Shown here: one piece after another, positions 23,347 to 32,482 of the stretch | How positions within the stretch are numbered: position 1 is the first letter of the stretch | Layout of the letters: every line of letters begins with the position of its first letter | Assembly: GCF_001312865.1 (NCBI RefSeq) | Contig: NZ_BBER01000002.1 | Span: 1-64,000, forward strand | DNA from: Lacticaseibacillus thailandensis DSM 22698 = JCM 13996 | GTDB lineage: Bacteria > Bacillota > Bacilli > Lactobacillales > Lactobacillaceae | Direction: 5' to 3' | Length of the DNA: 64,000 nt | Notes under the pieces: model-generated | Told to the model about the DNA's origin: nothing | Database searches by the model: none | Seen by the model: the letters and a program-made list of their open reading frames with translations, nothing else | Translations under genes and position numbers: made by a program

Positions 23347-23379
23347 GCGTGGTTGCACCGAACGGTGACCACGCTTTTT
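23347..23379 (+). terminator. Rho-independent terminator
   Basis: GCGTGGTTGCACC-GAAC-GGTGACCACGC followed by TTTTT. Confidence 0.9.
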
Positions 23380-23417
23380 ATGCTTTCCGCTTCATGCGTT
23401 GCCCCGATGTGGACATA

Positions 23418-23457
23418 CAAAAAGCCGTGGCCACCCGTAATTACGGGTGGTCACGGC
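23418..23457 (-). terminator. Terminator of the lipoprotein gene
   Basis: Minus-strand stem of GCCGTGACCACCCGT with its complement around TAAT, followed by TTTTTGTATG. Confidence 0.88.
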
Positions 23458-23471
23458 CGTTAAATTTGTAG

Positions 23472-24464
23472 TTAGTTACCATATGATGAAGCGACGACCT
23501 GCTGGGTGTAGTTGTTGACCAACTCACCCTGTGCGTTGACCGTGTAACTAGCAACGGTCGGGTTGGTGTTCGGGTCGGCGTTGTGCGCCTGCATGTTGCT
23601 GGAGCTGTGGTTCTCGGCCACAGTGACCGTGGCTTCACCGTCGCTGTTGGTGCCGAAGGTGAAGGTGAAGTCGTTTGGCGTGACGTTAAAGTTGTAGTTG
23701 GCGGCGGTGTGCTTGAAGGCCCACGCTTGGAGCTGTGCTTGCGTCAAGTTAGTCCCGCTGGTTTGGTTGCTGGTGGTACCGTCACTCTTGGTACTCCCGG
23801 TACTGCCATTGCTACTATTCGTGCCAGTTGTGGTGTTGGTGCTGCCAGAGTTCGCACTAGCGCTGTTGGCCGTGGTGCTGGTGCTGGTGGCTACCGCACT
23901 GCTACTGGAACTCGTATTGCTGGCGGCCTGACTTTGGACGGCTTTGGCCTCGTTGTCCTGCAGACTGTTGGACGTGGAGCCGTTCCCCTGGTGGGCGTGG
24001 TAGGTGTAGGCCAATGGGAAGTGTTTATTCAGGTAGTAGAACGTGCCCGCACTACGGAAGACGCTGACGTTGACGTCAATAAATAACTCCTTGAGGTCTA
24101 CGTGCTTGCCCGGTTGGACCGTTACCCGACCAGTAGCCGCGGACTTGATCTTGTCGCCATCCGCCGTGCGGTCGATGAAGAATTTGGCCCGGTTAAAGGT
24201 GACGGCGTGCTTCGTCTTGTTCGTGATGCGTGCGTTGACGTTATACAGCGTGTCACTACCGCCGTCGCTCTTGGCCTGGAAGCGGAACCGCAGTTGCTTA
24301 CGCTGCTTTGCGCCGAGGTTCTGGTACGCGACTTTGGTAACCTGTTGCGTACTGGTGCGACTACTGCTGCTGGCTTGACTGTCATCATGCTGCTTGGCAC
24401 CACAGCCGCTCAGTACTAGCAAAGCGGCAATGCCCAATGTGAGTAATTGCTTCTTCTTCATCAT
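23472..24464 (-). CDS. Secreted lipoprotein with Ser/Thr-rich linker
   Basis: About 330 residues from ATG 24464 behind GGAGGAGG. Signal peptide MMKKKQLLTLGIAALLVLSGC with a lipobox (LSG-C). Residues 40-160 form a DUF4352-like beta domain (RITNKTKHAVTFNRAKFF; VQPGKHVDLKELF), followed by a long Ser/Thr/Asn linker and a C-terminal domain of about 90 residues (LQAWAFKHTAANYNF...ASYTVNAQGELVNNY) seen in surface proteins of lactobacilli. Function unknown; attached to the outer membrane face by lipid. Confidence 0.75.
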   Translation of the reverse strand: MMKKKQLLTLGIAALLVLSGCGAKQHDDSQASSSSRTSTQQVTKVAYQNLGAKQRKQLRFRFQAKSDGGSDTLYNVNARITNKTKHAVTFNRAKFFIDRTADGDKIKSAATGRVTVQPGKHVDLKELFIDVNVSVFRSAGTFYYLNKHFPLAYTYHAHQGNGSTSNSLQDNEAKAVQSQAASNTSSSSSAVATSTSTTANSASANSGSTNTTTGTNSSNGSTGSTKSDGTTSNQTSGTNLTQAQLQAWAFKHTAANYNFNVTPNDFTFTFGTNSDGEATVTVAENHSSSNMQAHNADPNTNPTVASYTVNAQGELVNNYTQQVVASSYGN

Positions 24465-24682
24465 GGTTATCCTCCTCCAGACGCTGTCCACGCGCTTGTG
24501 CACGGCAACATGTCCTTGTAACGTTATTGTAGCATGGTCCACGGGCAAAAACGGTTAAGAAATGCTCGCGATTTAACAAACGCTTGAACTCAGCCTTAGG
24601 ACCGAGTATTTTCTGGCTGGACAGGGTACAATATAACTAATCAAAGGGCTGGTTGCGACCAGCCACACAAAGGAGAATGGAC

Positions 24683-25289
24683 ATGAAGAAGCTCAGTGGG
24701 GGTGCCATCGCCGGGATCATTGTGGCGGCGGTCGTCGTAATTTTAGCCATCTTTGGGATCAGTGCGTACAACTCGATCGTGAAGGCGGACCAACAGGTGA
24801 CGGAGCAGTGGAGCCAGGTCGAAAACGTGACCCAGCGCCAGTATGACTTGATTCCTAACCTGGTCAGCTCGGTCAAGGGCAGCATGCAGCAGGAACAAAA
24901 GGTCTTTGGCGCCATCGCGGATGCGCGCAAAGACTACGCTAAGGCCGATACCACCAAGGACAAAGCCAACGCGACGGCCGAAATGACCAGTAGCGTTGGT
25001 ACCTTGATCTCGGTCATCCGCGAAAACTACCCGACATTGAATAGTAACAAGCAGGTCAGCACCCTGATGAGCGAGCTCGAGGCTCCCAGAACCGTATCAG
25101 CGTGGAGCGTCGCCGGTATAACCAGGATGTGCAGGCGTACAACAATAAGATCGTGACGTTCCCGAAGAACATCATTGCGAACATGATGGGCAAAGGCACG
25201 AAGCGTACTTCAAGGCCGACAGTAAGGCCATGAACAGCACGCCGTCAGTAGATTTGGACACTGATAGTAGCAGTACCAGCGGAAAGTAG
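24683..25289 (+). pseudogene. lemA: LemA-family membrane protein, frameshifted twice as read
   Basis: Starts MKKLSGGAIAGIIVAAVVVILAIFG (ATG 24683 behind AAAGGAG): one N-terminal membrane helix, then the LemA coiled helical domain (WSQVENVTQRQYDLIPNLV). The frame shifts at about 25082 (before SQNRISVERRRYNQDVQAYN) and about 25196 (before EAYFKADSKAM). The intended protein has about 200 residues. It is followed within 11 bp by a TPM-domain gene, the usual LemA partner. Confidence 0.88.
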
Positions 25290-25299
25290 GTGCGTGCGC

Positions 25300-26143
25300 A
25301 TGCGCAAACTCTGGGAGGCGGCGGTCGCCACCTTTGCGCTGTTTCTGGCGGTCGTGACGTTTGGGACGACGGCGGCCCATGCCGCTACGTTACCGGCGCG
25401 GCCAGATACTGATTACTATGACGGTATTGGGCTGCTGGACAGCCAGACGGAGACGCTGGTCACCAAGCAAAACGAGTATTACCAGACCACCAAAGCCCGG
25501 CCACAAGTGGTACTCGCGGCCATTAAGAGTACTGGCGGGGACGACATTGATAGCTACGCCCCCGACCTGTTCCAGAAGTGGGCATTGGCCAAAAGGGCAA
25601 GGATAACGGGATATTGATCCTCTTTGCCAAGAACGGCGGCAAGAACAACGTCCACATTGAGGTTGGCTACGGCATGGAGGCTACATGACCGACGCCAAGT
25701 CGGCCAACCTGCTCCAAGCGCACCTGACCGACCTGAAGTCGAGTGACCCCGCCAACGTGAACCGGGGACTGCGGGCCGTGTTCAAAGGTGTAGCCCGTGT
25801 CGTCAGCAAGCATTACGGCTACAAGACCGTGAGCGCCAACGGCACCCAAACCGCGGTGCCCCAGGAGCAGGTGCACCAAGACAGTGACGGGACGTTTAAC
25901 CTGGTCATGAAGATCGTCTTTGTGTTGCTGGCCATGATCATTATCTTGGGCATCCTGTTTGGCGGCGGTCATGGCGGCTCCGGCGGCAGTGGTCATGGTT
26001 GGCCGTGGCTCTGGTTGCTGTGGCTGCTAGGCATGAGTGGCAACGACCGCAACCGCAACGTCGGTGGCTGGGGCGGCCCCGGTGGCTTCGGTGGTGGCGG
26101 CTTTGGTGGCGGCTCCAGCGGGGGCGGCGGCGCGTCCGTTTAA
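25300..26143 (+). pseudogene. TPM-domain membrane protein (YgcG-like), frameshifted twice as read
   Basis: Signal peptide (MRKLWEAAVATFALFLAV...AHA), then a TPM domain (DYYDGIGLLDSQTETL; PQVVLAAIKSTGG), a membrane helix (IVFVLLAMIIILGILF) and a Gly-rich tail with GGGGFGGGSSGGGG. Breaks near 25598 (KGKDNGILILFAK lies in another frame) and near 25678. LemA-TPM pairs are widespread in Firmicutes; their role is unclear. Start ATG 25300; a GTG two codons upstream is also in frame. Confidence 0.85.
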
Positions 26144-26155
26144 TTGCGTGCAATT

Positions 26156-26188
26156 GGTGGTGCTCTTGCTGGGCGCCACTTTTTTTTG
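26156..26188 (+). terminator. Terminator of the LemA-TPM operon
   Basis: GTGGTGCTC-TTGCTG-GGCGCCAC followed by TTTTTTTT. Confidence 0.85.
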
Positions 26189-26259
26189 GTGAGCAGTCAT
26201 TGGTGAGCAGTCAGAAGTTACGATTGTGCTAACGCCCGGCCGGAGCCCGGCCCTAAACC

Positions 26260-26361
26260 TTGCGTTTGCCTGGGCTTTCTTGTACTATTTCTAAGGTATT
26301 GGGCCGCAAATATTTATGCCTCGGGCCCGCATCGTGTACGTTGATGCGCGGCCCCGGCCCA
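26260..26361 (+). promoter_or_regulatory. asnB promoter and structured 5' leader
   Basis: Promoter: TTGCGT (26260-26265), 17 bp, TACTAT (26283-26288). The leader holds GGGCCGC (26301) pairing with GCGGCCC around an inner hairpin GCATC-GTGTACGTT-GATGC, plus an alternative TGGGCCG/CGGCCCA pairing. This could be a regulatory fold; it matches no riboswitch I know. Confidence 0.45.
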
Positions 26362-26414
26362 GAACGTTAACGGTAAATAAATGTGATCAATAGTAAATGA
26401 GGAGCTGAACGAAT

Positions 26415-28312
26415 ATGTGTGGGTTTGTTGGCGTTATTCATCAGGACGGCACCCCGGTGCAACTGTCTGATGTGAAGCACATGACTAAAGTTTTGACCCA
26501 CCGCGGGCCGGATGATGAGGGTTACTACCAGGATGACGATATCACCCTAGGGTTTCGGCGTCTGAGCATCATCGACCTGAGCCACGGTGGTCAGCCACTG
26601 TCCCACGATAACAAGCGTTACTGGATCGTTTTCAACGGTGAAATCTACAACTACATTGAGCTGCGCGATGAGCTCAAGGCGGATGGCCAGACGTTCAGCA
26701 CTGACAGCGATACGGAAGTCATTTTGGGCATGTACCAGAAGTACGGGGTGGAAGCTGCGTCCAAGCTTCGCGGTATGTTTGCCTTTATGTTGATAGACAC
26801 GCAGACCCACGAAGTTTACGGGGCCCGCGACAACTTTGGGATCAAGCCGTTGTTTTACTCTGAGGCTGATGACGGCAACGTCTACCTGGCGTCGGAAAAG
26901 AAGGCGCTGATCAGCCTGTTGGACGACCGGTCAATCAACGACCAGGCGCTCCAGGACTACATGACCTACCAGTACGTACCGGATCCCGAGAGCTTGACGC
27001 CATCGATGCACAAGCTGGAGCCGGCCACTACTTCACCAAGAAGCCGGGTGAGCCGTTCACGGTGACCCAGTACTTCAACCCGACCTTTGCTCCCCAGACG
27101 ATGACCGATGAGGACAAAGTCGCGCGGGACTTGGCCGCGGTCCTGCGTGATAGTGTGGCGAAGCACATGCGCGCGGACGTCACGGTGGGTTCCTTCCTTT
27201 CTGGCGGGGTGGATTCGTCCATTATCGTTGCCCTGGCCCGGGAACTAAGTCCCAAGATCAAGACCTTCTCCGTTGGTTTTGAGCGTGAAGGCTACAACGA
27301 AATTGATGTGGCCAAGGAAACGGCGCAGCGCCTGGACGTGGAAAACATCAGTGAGGTGATCACGCCCGAAGAATTCGCCAAGGCCTTCCCGCGGTTTGTG
27401 TACGCAATGGACGACCCGTTGGCGGACCCGGCGGCCGTGCCGCAGTACTTCTTGACCCGCCTGGCGCGTCGGTACTGCAAAGTCGCACTAACCGGTGAGG
27501 GGGCCGACGAGTTCTTTGGCGGTTACACCATCTACAACGAGCCGAACTCCCTACGCATGTTCAACCACATGCCACAGCCGGTGAACCATGTGCTGCGTGG
27601 GGTATCGCACATGATGCCGACGGGGATGAAGGGTAAGAGCTTCTTGGAACGTGGGACCACGCCGTTGGAGAAGCGGTTTGTGGGTAACGCCAAGATCTTC
27701 AGCGAGGCCGAGAAGAGCCAGCTGTTGCAACACTACAACCCGGACTACCCGTACACCGAAGTGACGCGCGACCTCTACAACCGTAACGCGCAGCTGGACC
27801 CAATCACGCGGATGCAGGATATCGATATGCACACCTGGCTGGTGGGCGACCTGTTACTGAACGCGGACCGTACGTCTATGGCCGCCAGCCTGGAGTTGCG
27901 GACCCCGTTTATCGATAAGGAAGTCTTCAAGTTTGCCCGTACGATTCCGGCAAACTTGCGCGTGGCGCACGGTACCACGAAGTATATTTTGCGCAAGGCA
28001 GCGGAGAGCTTCACCCCCGACAACGTATTGTACCGGCGGAAGCTCGGGTTCCCTGTACCAATTCGGTTCTGGTTGAAGAACGAACTGGCGGACTGGGCGG
28101 ACAACATTATCAATGAGGCCCAGGTGGACGAGTACCTCAACAAGGATTACGTCCGGCAGTTACTGGCGGACCACCGTGCCGGGAAGGCGGACAATTCCCG
28201 GAAGGTGTGGACGGTCCTGACCTTCATGGTTTGGCACCAAGTTTACATCGAGCACAAGTACCCAGAAGTATTTGTCGAAGATTTGGTCCAGACGACCCAC
28301 GGCGAAGACTAA
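26415..28312 (+). pseudogene. asnB: Glutamine-hydrolysing asparagine synthetase, frameshifted as read
   Basis: Class II glutaminase with nucleophile Cys2 (MCGFVGVIHQDG), HRGPDDEG, FNGEIYNYIELRDEL; then the ATP-pyrophosphatase domain with SGGVDSSII and the LTGEGADEFFGGY motif. One base is missing near 27022 (CTGGAGCC-GGCCACTAC), which splits an otherwise complete enzyme of about 632 residues. Makes asparagine from aspartate, glutamine and ATP. It stands alone. A weak GGGAG...CTCCC hairpin with TTTGTT follows at 28324-28356. Confidence 0.9.
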
Positions 28313-28513
28313 GTATATTAGTGAGGGAGCGGCCAACAATGGCGACTCCCTTTGTTATGTAATGCGGACCGTAACGCGCCGTAATATGGGGCGGGGACGC
28401 TGGTGGAATATGATGACAGCGCTACAATTTAATGAGTAAATGAAGCGGTTTCTCTTGTTTTTGTGCGGTAGCCGCCGTATGCTTAAGGTACAAACAAGTA
28501 GGGAGTGATTGGA

Positions 28514-29002
28514 ATGGAACAAGAATACAAACGCTTATTAGTTCCGGTGGACGGATCCCAAGAGGCCGACCTAGCCTTTCAAAAGGCACTCAAGGTGGCC
28601 GTTGCCAACCACGCTCGGATGGATATCCTCAACGTCCTCGATACCAAGCAGTTCATTGGTAGCTATGGCGGCATGATTTCTGGTGACGCCATTTACCAGC
28701 TGACCCAGGACGCGCAAGAGTACCTTGAGGGCCTGGAAGCACGTGCCAAGGATGAGGGCGTCAACGACGTACACATTCACGTGCGTTTTGGTAACCCGAA
28801 GAACGTCATTGCCACGGACTTCCCCCACGAATACAAGTCGGACATCATTATTATTGGCGCTACGGGTCTGAATGCGTTTGAGCGCATGCTGGTCGGTAGT
28901 GTGACGGAGTACGTTAACCGTACGGCCCCATGCGATGTGCTGATCGTCAAAGGCGCACCCAAGCTAGTAGCGACACCGCCGTTTAGAAAAGGATTGCGAT
29001 AA
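28514..29002 (+). CDS. Universal stress protein, UspA family
   Basis: 162 residues. N-terminal KRLLVPVDGSQEADLAFQKAL and C-terminal GATGLNAFERMLVGSVTEYV, the ATP-binding GxxG-9x-G(S) pattern, place it in the ATP-binding Usp class. ATG 28514 behind GGGAG. Monocistronic with its own terminator. Role in stress tolerance is inferred from the family. Confidence 0.88.
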   Translation: MEQEYKRLLVPVDGSQEADLAFQKALKVAVANHARMDILNVLDTKQFIGSYGGMISGDAIYQLTQDAQEYLEGLEARAKDEGVNDVHIHVRFGNPKNVIATDFPHEYKSDIIIIGATGLNAFERMLVGSVTEYVNRTAPCDVLIVKGAPKLVATPPFRKGLR

Positions 29003-29004
29003 GG

Positions 29005-29050
29005 GTTCCAGTTACCAGGCCACGTGTTGGTCTTGTGGCTGGAACTTTTT
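29005..29050 (+). terminator. Terminator of the UspA gene
   Basis: GTTCCAG...CTGGAAC with further inner pairing, followed by TTTTT. Confidence 0.82.
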
Positions 29051-29205
29051 CGTAGCAATATTTTGCGCCCAACCCACCCGGTCCACAACCTCCCGTTGCG
29101 GACCCGGGTTTTACATTGGGCCAATAAGAGCCTGTCCACGTAGTTTGCGACCGCCAGGCCGCGAAATTACCTTCTGTCATCATTACGTTAACGGAGGAAA
29201 CAATT

Positions 29206-29769
29206 ATGGATCAAGCAACCTTAGCCGCCGCCCCAGACTTTTGGCCCAACCGCTCGCCAGAATTGCGCCAGTACTACGCATCGGAATGGGGTGTGGCAAG
29301 TCACGACGACCGGTACTTGTTTGAGCTTCTAGTACTGGAAATTATGGCGGCCGGCTTAAGCTGGCAACTAGCCCTGCGTAAACGGGCGGGCATCAATGCC
29401 GCCTTTGCAGATATGGACGTGGACCGGATTGCCGCGTTCGGCACGGCGGACGTTGAACGCTTATTACAGGACGAACGTATTATGCGCAACCGTCGCAAAG
29501 TGACGGCGGTTATTACCAACGCCCAGGCGACGCAACGGTTGATTGCGGAGTGGGGCAGTCTGGACGCTTACGTGTGGCACTTTACCGGTGGCTGCCAGCA
29601 GGTGGGCCACTGGCAGGACTACCACGACCTACCGCGACGGTCGGCGCTGGCCGAGACTGTGAGCCGGGATTTGAAACAGCGCGGTTTCACCTTTGTGGGG
29701 CCCGTGCTCATCCACAATTATCTACAGGGTGCCGGTGTGATCGATAATCGCGTTGACACCAGCGGCTGA
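29206..29769 (+). CDS. tag: DNA-3-methyladenine glycosylase I
   Basis: 187 residues with Tag hallmarks: YYASEWGVASHDDRYLFELLVLEIMAAGLSW (Glu recognising the base), LRKRAGINAAF, and GFTFVGPVLIHNYLQGAG. Removes 3-methyladenine from alkylated DNA. C-terminal zinc-binding residues of E. coli Tag are not evident, as in many Firmicutes members. ATG 29206 behind GGAGG. Intact. Confidence 0.88.
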   Translation: MDQATLAAAPDFWPNRSPELRQYYASEWGVASHDDRYLFELLVLEIMAAGLSWQLALRKRAGINAAFADMDVDRIAAFGTADVERLLQDERIMRNRRKVTAVITNAQATQRLIAEWGSLDAYVWHFTGGCQQVGHWQDYHDLPRRSALAETVSRDLKQRGFTFVGPVLIHNYLQGAGVIDNRVDTSG

Positions 29770-29823
29770 GTGCGTGTCTCCGCGCGTCAGCGTATAATCA
29801 GGTCTATAAATGGGGGCTTGGTT

Positions 29824-30732
29824 ATGCAACGACAGAGGCTGTGGGGAATGTTTCTGGCCGGCGGCGCGGCGTGCCTGTGGGGCGTGTCGGGACCGTGCAG
29901 TCAGTATTTATTTCTGCACCACGTGGATCTATTGTGGCTGATTGGTAGCAAAATGTTGTTTGGCGGTCTGGTGTTAGGCCTCTATTGTTTGGTGCGCGAC
30001 CGGCACGCCCTGATGGCCGTCTGGCATAGCCGTAAAGCCGTGGTGCACCTGCTACTGTTTACTATTTTCGGAATGGTTACCATGCAGCTGATCTACTTCC
30101 AAACCGTGGCGGTGTCGAACGCGGCCACGGCCACCATCATGCAGTACTTAGCGCCCATCCTGATTTTGGCCTGGGTGGCTGTTAGCACGCGAACCTGGCC
30201 GCGCCGGGCGGACTTCGTGACCATTGGGCTAGCGATGCTGGGCACGCTGCTGGTAGTGACCAAGGGTCAGATCACGCAGCTGGCCATTTCCCCACGCGCG
30301 TTGTGGTGGGGACTGCTTGCGGCCGTAGCGGCAGCGGGTTACACGCTGATTCCCCGTTGGCTGCTGGCTCATTATTCGGGTATTGCGGTATCCGCGTGGT
30401 CGATGCTTCTGGGCGGGCTAGGCCTGACGGCTTACCGCCCGTTTTGGACGGATGCGCCGCAACTCACCCACTGGATGTGGGTGGCGTACGCGTTTGTGCT
30501 TGTCTTTGGGACCATTTTTGCCTACGCGATGTATCTGATCAGCCTGCGCTACATCGCGCCTACGGTGGTCGGGTTGCTCGACGCCTTTGAACCATTGGGG
30601 GCCGTTGTTGCGGGGGTATTGTTCATGCACTTGCAACTGGATTTTTGGGAAGTAGTCGGCGGGCTCATTATTTTGGTGACGGTAGGTTTAATGAGCGTTT
30701 TGACCCCCCAAACGCCGGCCCCTCACGAGTAA
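29824..30732 (+). CDS. EamA-family (DMT) transporter
   Basis: About 302 residues, ten predicted membrane helices in two EamA repeats (GGAACLWGVSGPCSQYLF...; GLLAAVAAAGYTLIPRWLL...). The second ends LLDAFEPLGAVVAGVLFM, the usual DMT signature. ATG 29824 is preceded by GGGGG. Substrate unknown; such proteins export metabolites or amino acids. Confidence 0.85.
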   Translation: MQRQRLWGMFLAGGAACLWGVSGPCSQYLFLHHVDLLWLIGSKMLFGGLVLGLYCLVRDRHALMAVWHSRKAVVHLLLFTIFGMVTMQLIYFQTVAVSNAATATIMQYLAPILILAWVAVSTRTWPRRADFVTIGLAMLGTLLVVTKGQITQLAISPRALWWGLLAAVAAAGYTLIPRWLLAHYSGIAVSAWSMLLGGLGLTAYRPFWTDAPQLTHWMWVAYAFVLVFGTIFAYAMYLISLRYIAPTVVGLLDAFEPLGAVVAGVLFMHLQLDFWEVVGGLIILVTVGLMSVLTPQTPAPHE

Positions 30733-30832
30733 GCGGCCACCCGTAAGTGACGACAGGGTAATGGGCGTTTGGGCCGGGCATTCTACGTGTGGTACAATAC
30801 ACGCAGATATAGTGCATTTACGGAGGACAAAC

Positions 30833-31330
30833 ATGGATCAATTTAGCGTGACGGCACTGGCCGACCAACTGGAGGCCGATACCGATAAGTTACTGGCCAA
30901 AGAAATGGTACTAAACGCGGATGCAATCAACGAAGCCGTTGATTACCTCGACGTTTTGCAGAACCCAGCGGCAAGTTATCCGGAGCTGAACCAAGAGGCG
31001 TACTCAGACAGCGAGTCTGACCACAAGTTGAGCCTGCTCGGGGATAACACCCCGTTGATGAACATTGATGACCGGATCATGGTCAACCACGTGGATGGTT
31101 CGATTAGTGGCGACAAGGTGCACTTTACCTATAATCACGAGACGCCGCTGGTGGATGGGCAATACTCCGCCAAGAAGGACCTGGAGATCATCAAGTTTGG
31201 TCTGGAAGTCATTGGCGCGGTGCTTGGTACGGGTGCGCACGATCAGGTCAAGGCACTCTTGTCGCCGGATGCAGTCGTGTCGTTAACGATTGCGGCGCAC
31301 CGGTTACGTGCTTGGCAGTTAGCTGAATAA
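30833..31330 (+). CDS. Cytoplasmic protein of unknown function
   Basis: 165 residues (MDQFSVTALADQLEADTDKL...), acidic, without signal or membrane segment. ATG 30833 behind GGAGG, with a TACAAT -10-like box upstream and its own terminator, so it is a real gene. Central VHFTYNHETPLVDGQYSAKK suggests a beta region. Not recognised. Confidence 0.7.
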   Translation: MDQFSVTALADQLEADTDKLLAKEMVLNADAINEAVDYLDVLQNPAASYPELNQEAYSDSESDHKLSLLGDNTPLMNIDDRIMVNHVDGSISGDKVHFTYNHETPLVDGQYSAKKDLEIIKFGLEVIGAVLGTGAHDQVKALLSPDAVVSLTIAAHRLRAWQLAE

Positions 31331-31350
31331 TTTGCGTATTTTTGTTTAAT

Positions 31351-31376
31351 GGGTGGCTACGTGCCACCTTTTTTTT
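31351..31376 (+). terminator. Terminator of the unknown gene
   Basis: GGTGGC-TACGT-GCCACC followed by a run of eight T. Confidence 0.93.
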
Positions 31377-31537
31377 GTGTCCGCGCAGTGGCGCCGCCGG
31401 GGTGGCTGTCGTTCAATTCGGTTAGGGCCGCAGCACGAAGCCCGGAGATTATGCAGTCATGCCAGTGACGATAATTGTCCAGACAGCCTGGTAATTTTGT
31501 AATTTAATGGGGCCAAAAATAATATCAAAAATATTTT

Positions 31538-31575
31538 TGTTAGCGCTTGCAAAATCGTAGGCGGCAGGATATACT
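31538..31575 (+). promoter_or_regulatory. Promoter of a large RNA, overlapped by a cre box
   Basis: TTGCAA (31547-31552), 17 bp, TATACT (31570-31575). TGTTAGCGCTTGCA at 31538-31551 fits the CcpA consensus TGNNANCGNTNNCA exactly and covers the -35, a position expected to repress. Confidence 0.75.
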
Positions 31576-31581
31576 ATGAGT

Positions 31582-32478
31582 GTAGTTAAGGAGGCGGTTC
31601 CCATACAGGGTTAGCCAAGTCCAACTTCTCATAGTCCGGTAACCTGTGGCAAGTGGTACCGGGCAGAAATCGAATGTTGTGCACCATGGTTTCGTGAAGT
31701 GAGGTGGTTATTTAATTGCCAAACGGATGGCGGCGCGGAGTGGTAGCCTGAAACAGACGTGAAGAAGTCGGTAGTAGGTAGCACCACGATGAGCATTTAA
31801 CAGGTAGAGCAGAATAGTCAGTAGAACCGCGACCCGATGAGGGTTGAATGTGTCACGGCAAGCGTGTGAAGCGTAGCGGCTGGTAGATAAGTTAAGCTGT
31901 TGAGGTAAAGTTACGGAGTGAAGCGTAACGACGCCGCTATCAGGATCGTGAAGGCATCTTTGCGAAGGAAGTCATGAAGAGCACGACGAGCACCATAGTT
32001 ACTTGTACCTCTAGTGTTACAGATCGAAACCAGAGAAACCAGTACGTGTTTAGTACCGAGACTTGGTACCATGTCAACGACCAGTAGTAATTGCAGTGGC
32101 AAGCTGGTCGCGGTCAAGAGGGGACTTGATTCCGATGCCAACAGTAGTTTGAGGTAACAGTTGTAGATGACCATTCATCACCGAGAGGGGTGTATGAAGC
32201 ATAGTCAGCAAAACGTTTTATCCGGTTTGTTCCAAAGTGTTTTACCAGCAGCATTACCAACGTGGTGACGACCGTTAAGTAAACGGATCCTGTAGTGATC
32301 AAACGAAAACCAAGTATTTGAGGTCAACGGAAGTTAGCACGCAGGAAGTTCCAACCAGTTGAATAAAATTTGTTTAGAGGTGTAAGTATCACAGAATATC
32401 ATATGTTACTAACCGTGTATGCAGCATCCTTAACTTAGAGCCTGGGTCTTGAGAAGTGCCCGGGTTCTATTTTTTTTG
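31582..32478 (+). ncRNA. Large structured non-coding RNA, about 0.9 kb (GOLLD/ROOL-like candidate)
   Basis: Between a perfect promoter and a strong terminator lies almost 900 bp without any supported ORF. It is full of short hairpins: GTTACG-GAGTGAAG-CGTAAC (31909-31929 area), ACCC-GATGA-GGGT, CACC-GAGA-GGGGTG with a GNRA-type loop, CACGGCAAGCGTG. GNRA-like loops and repeated GTGAAG elements suggest an elaborate tertiary fold. Length and style recall the giant RNAs GOLLD and ROOL, known from Lactobacillales and often phage-borne, but I cannot match it by eye. Ruled out by length and motifs: tmRNA, RNase P, 6S. No phage genes adjoin it. Confidence 0.6.
32436..32478 (+). terminator. Terminator of the large RNA
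   Basis: AGAGCCTGGGT...GCCCGGGTTCT, an 11-pair stem with three G-T wobbles, followed by eight T. Confidence 0.92.
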
Positions 32479-32482
32479 CGCA

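Larger units (their letters stand above)
23009..23379 (+). ncRNA. Candidate small structured transcript with a 28-codon ORF
   Basis: The segment is framed by a good promoter and a strong terminator. It contains AATCCCCC...GGGGGTT and GACAGG(CG)GTGC/GCACCTGTC stems, then the small ORF at 23180-23266. It may be a leader peptide/regulatory RNA or simply a small-protein mRNA. I do not recognise a known RNA family. Confidence 0.4.

Noticed and set aside
23583-24086. Plus-strand ORFs antisense to the lipoprotein
   Set aside because: Val/Gly/Leu-rich shadow of a Ser/Thr-rich coding region, without a ribosome-binding site.
31911-32302. Two minus-strand ORFs of 62 and 87 codons inside the large RNA
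   Set aside because: No ribosome-binding sites or family resemblance; they lie antisense to a promoter-terminator unit and are explained as chance frames.
31582-32478. tmRNA, RNase P RNA or 6S RNA
   Set aside because: Far too long, and the hallmark motifs (tag ORF with CCA end, conserved P RNA core) are not visible.
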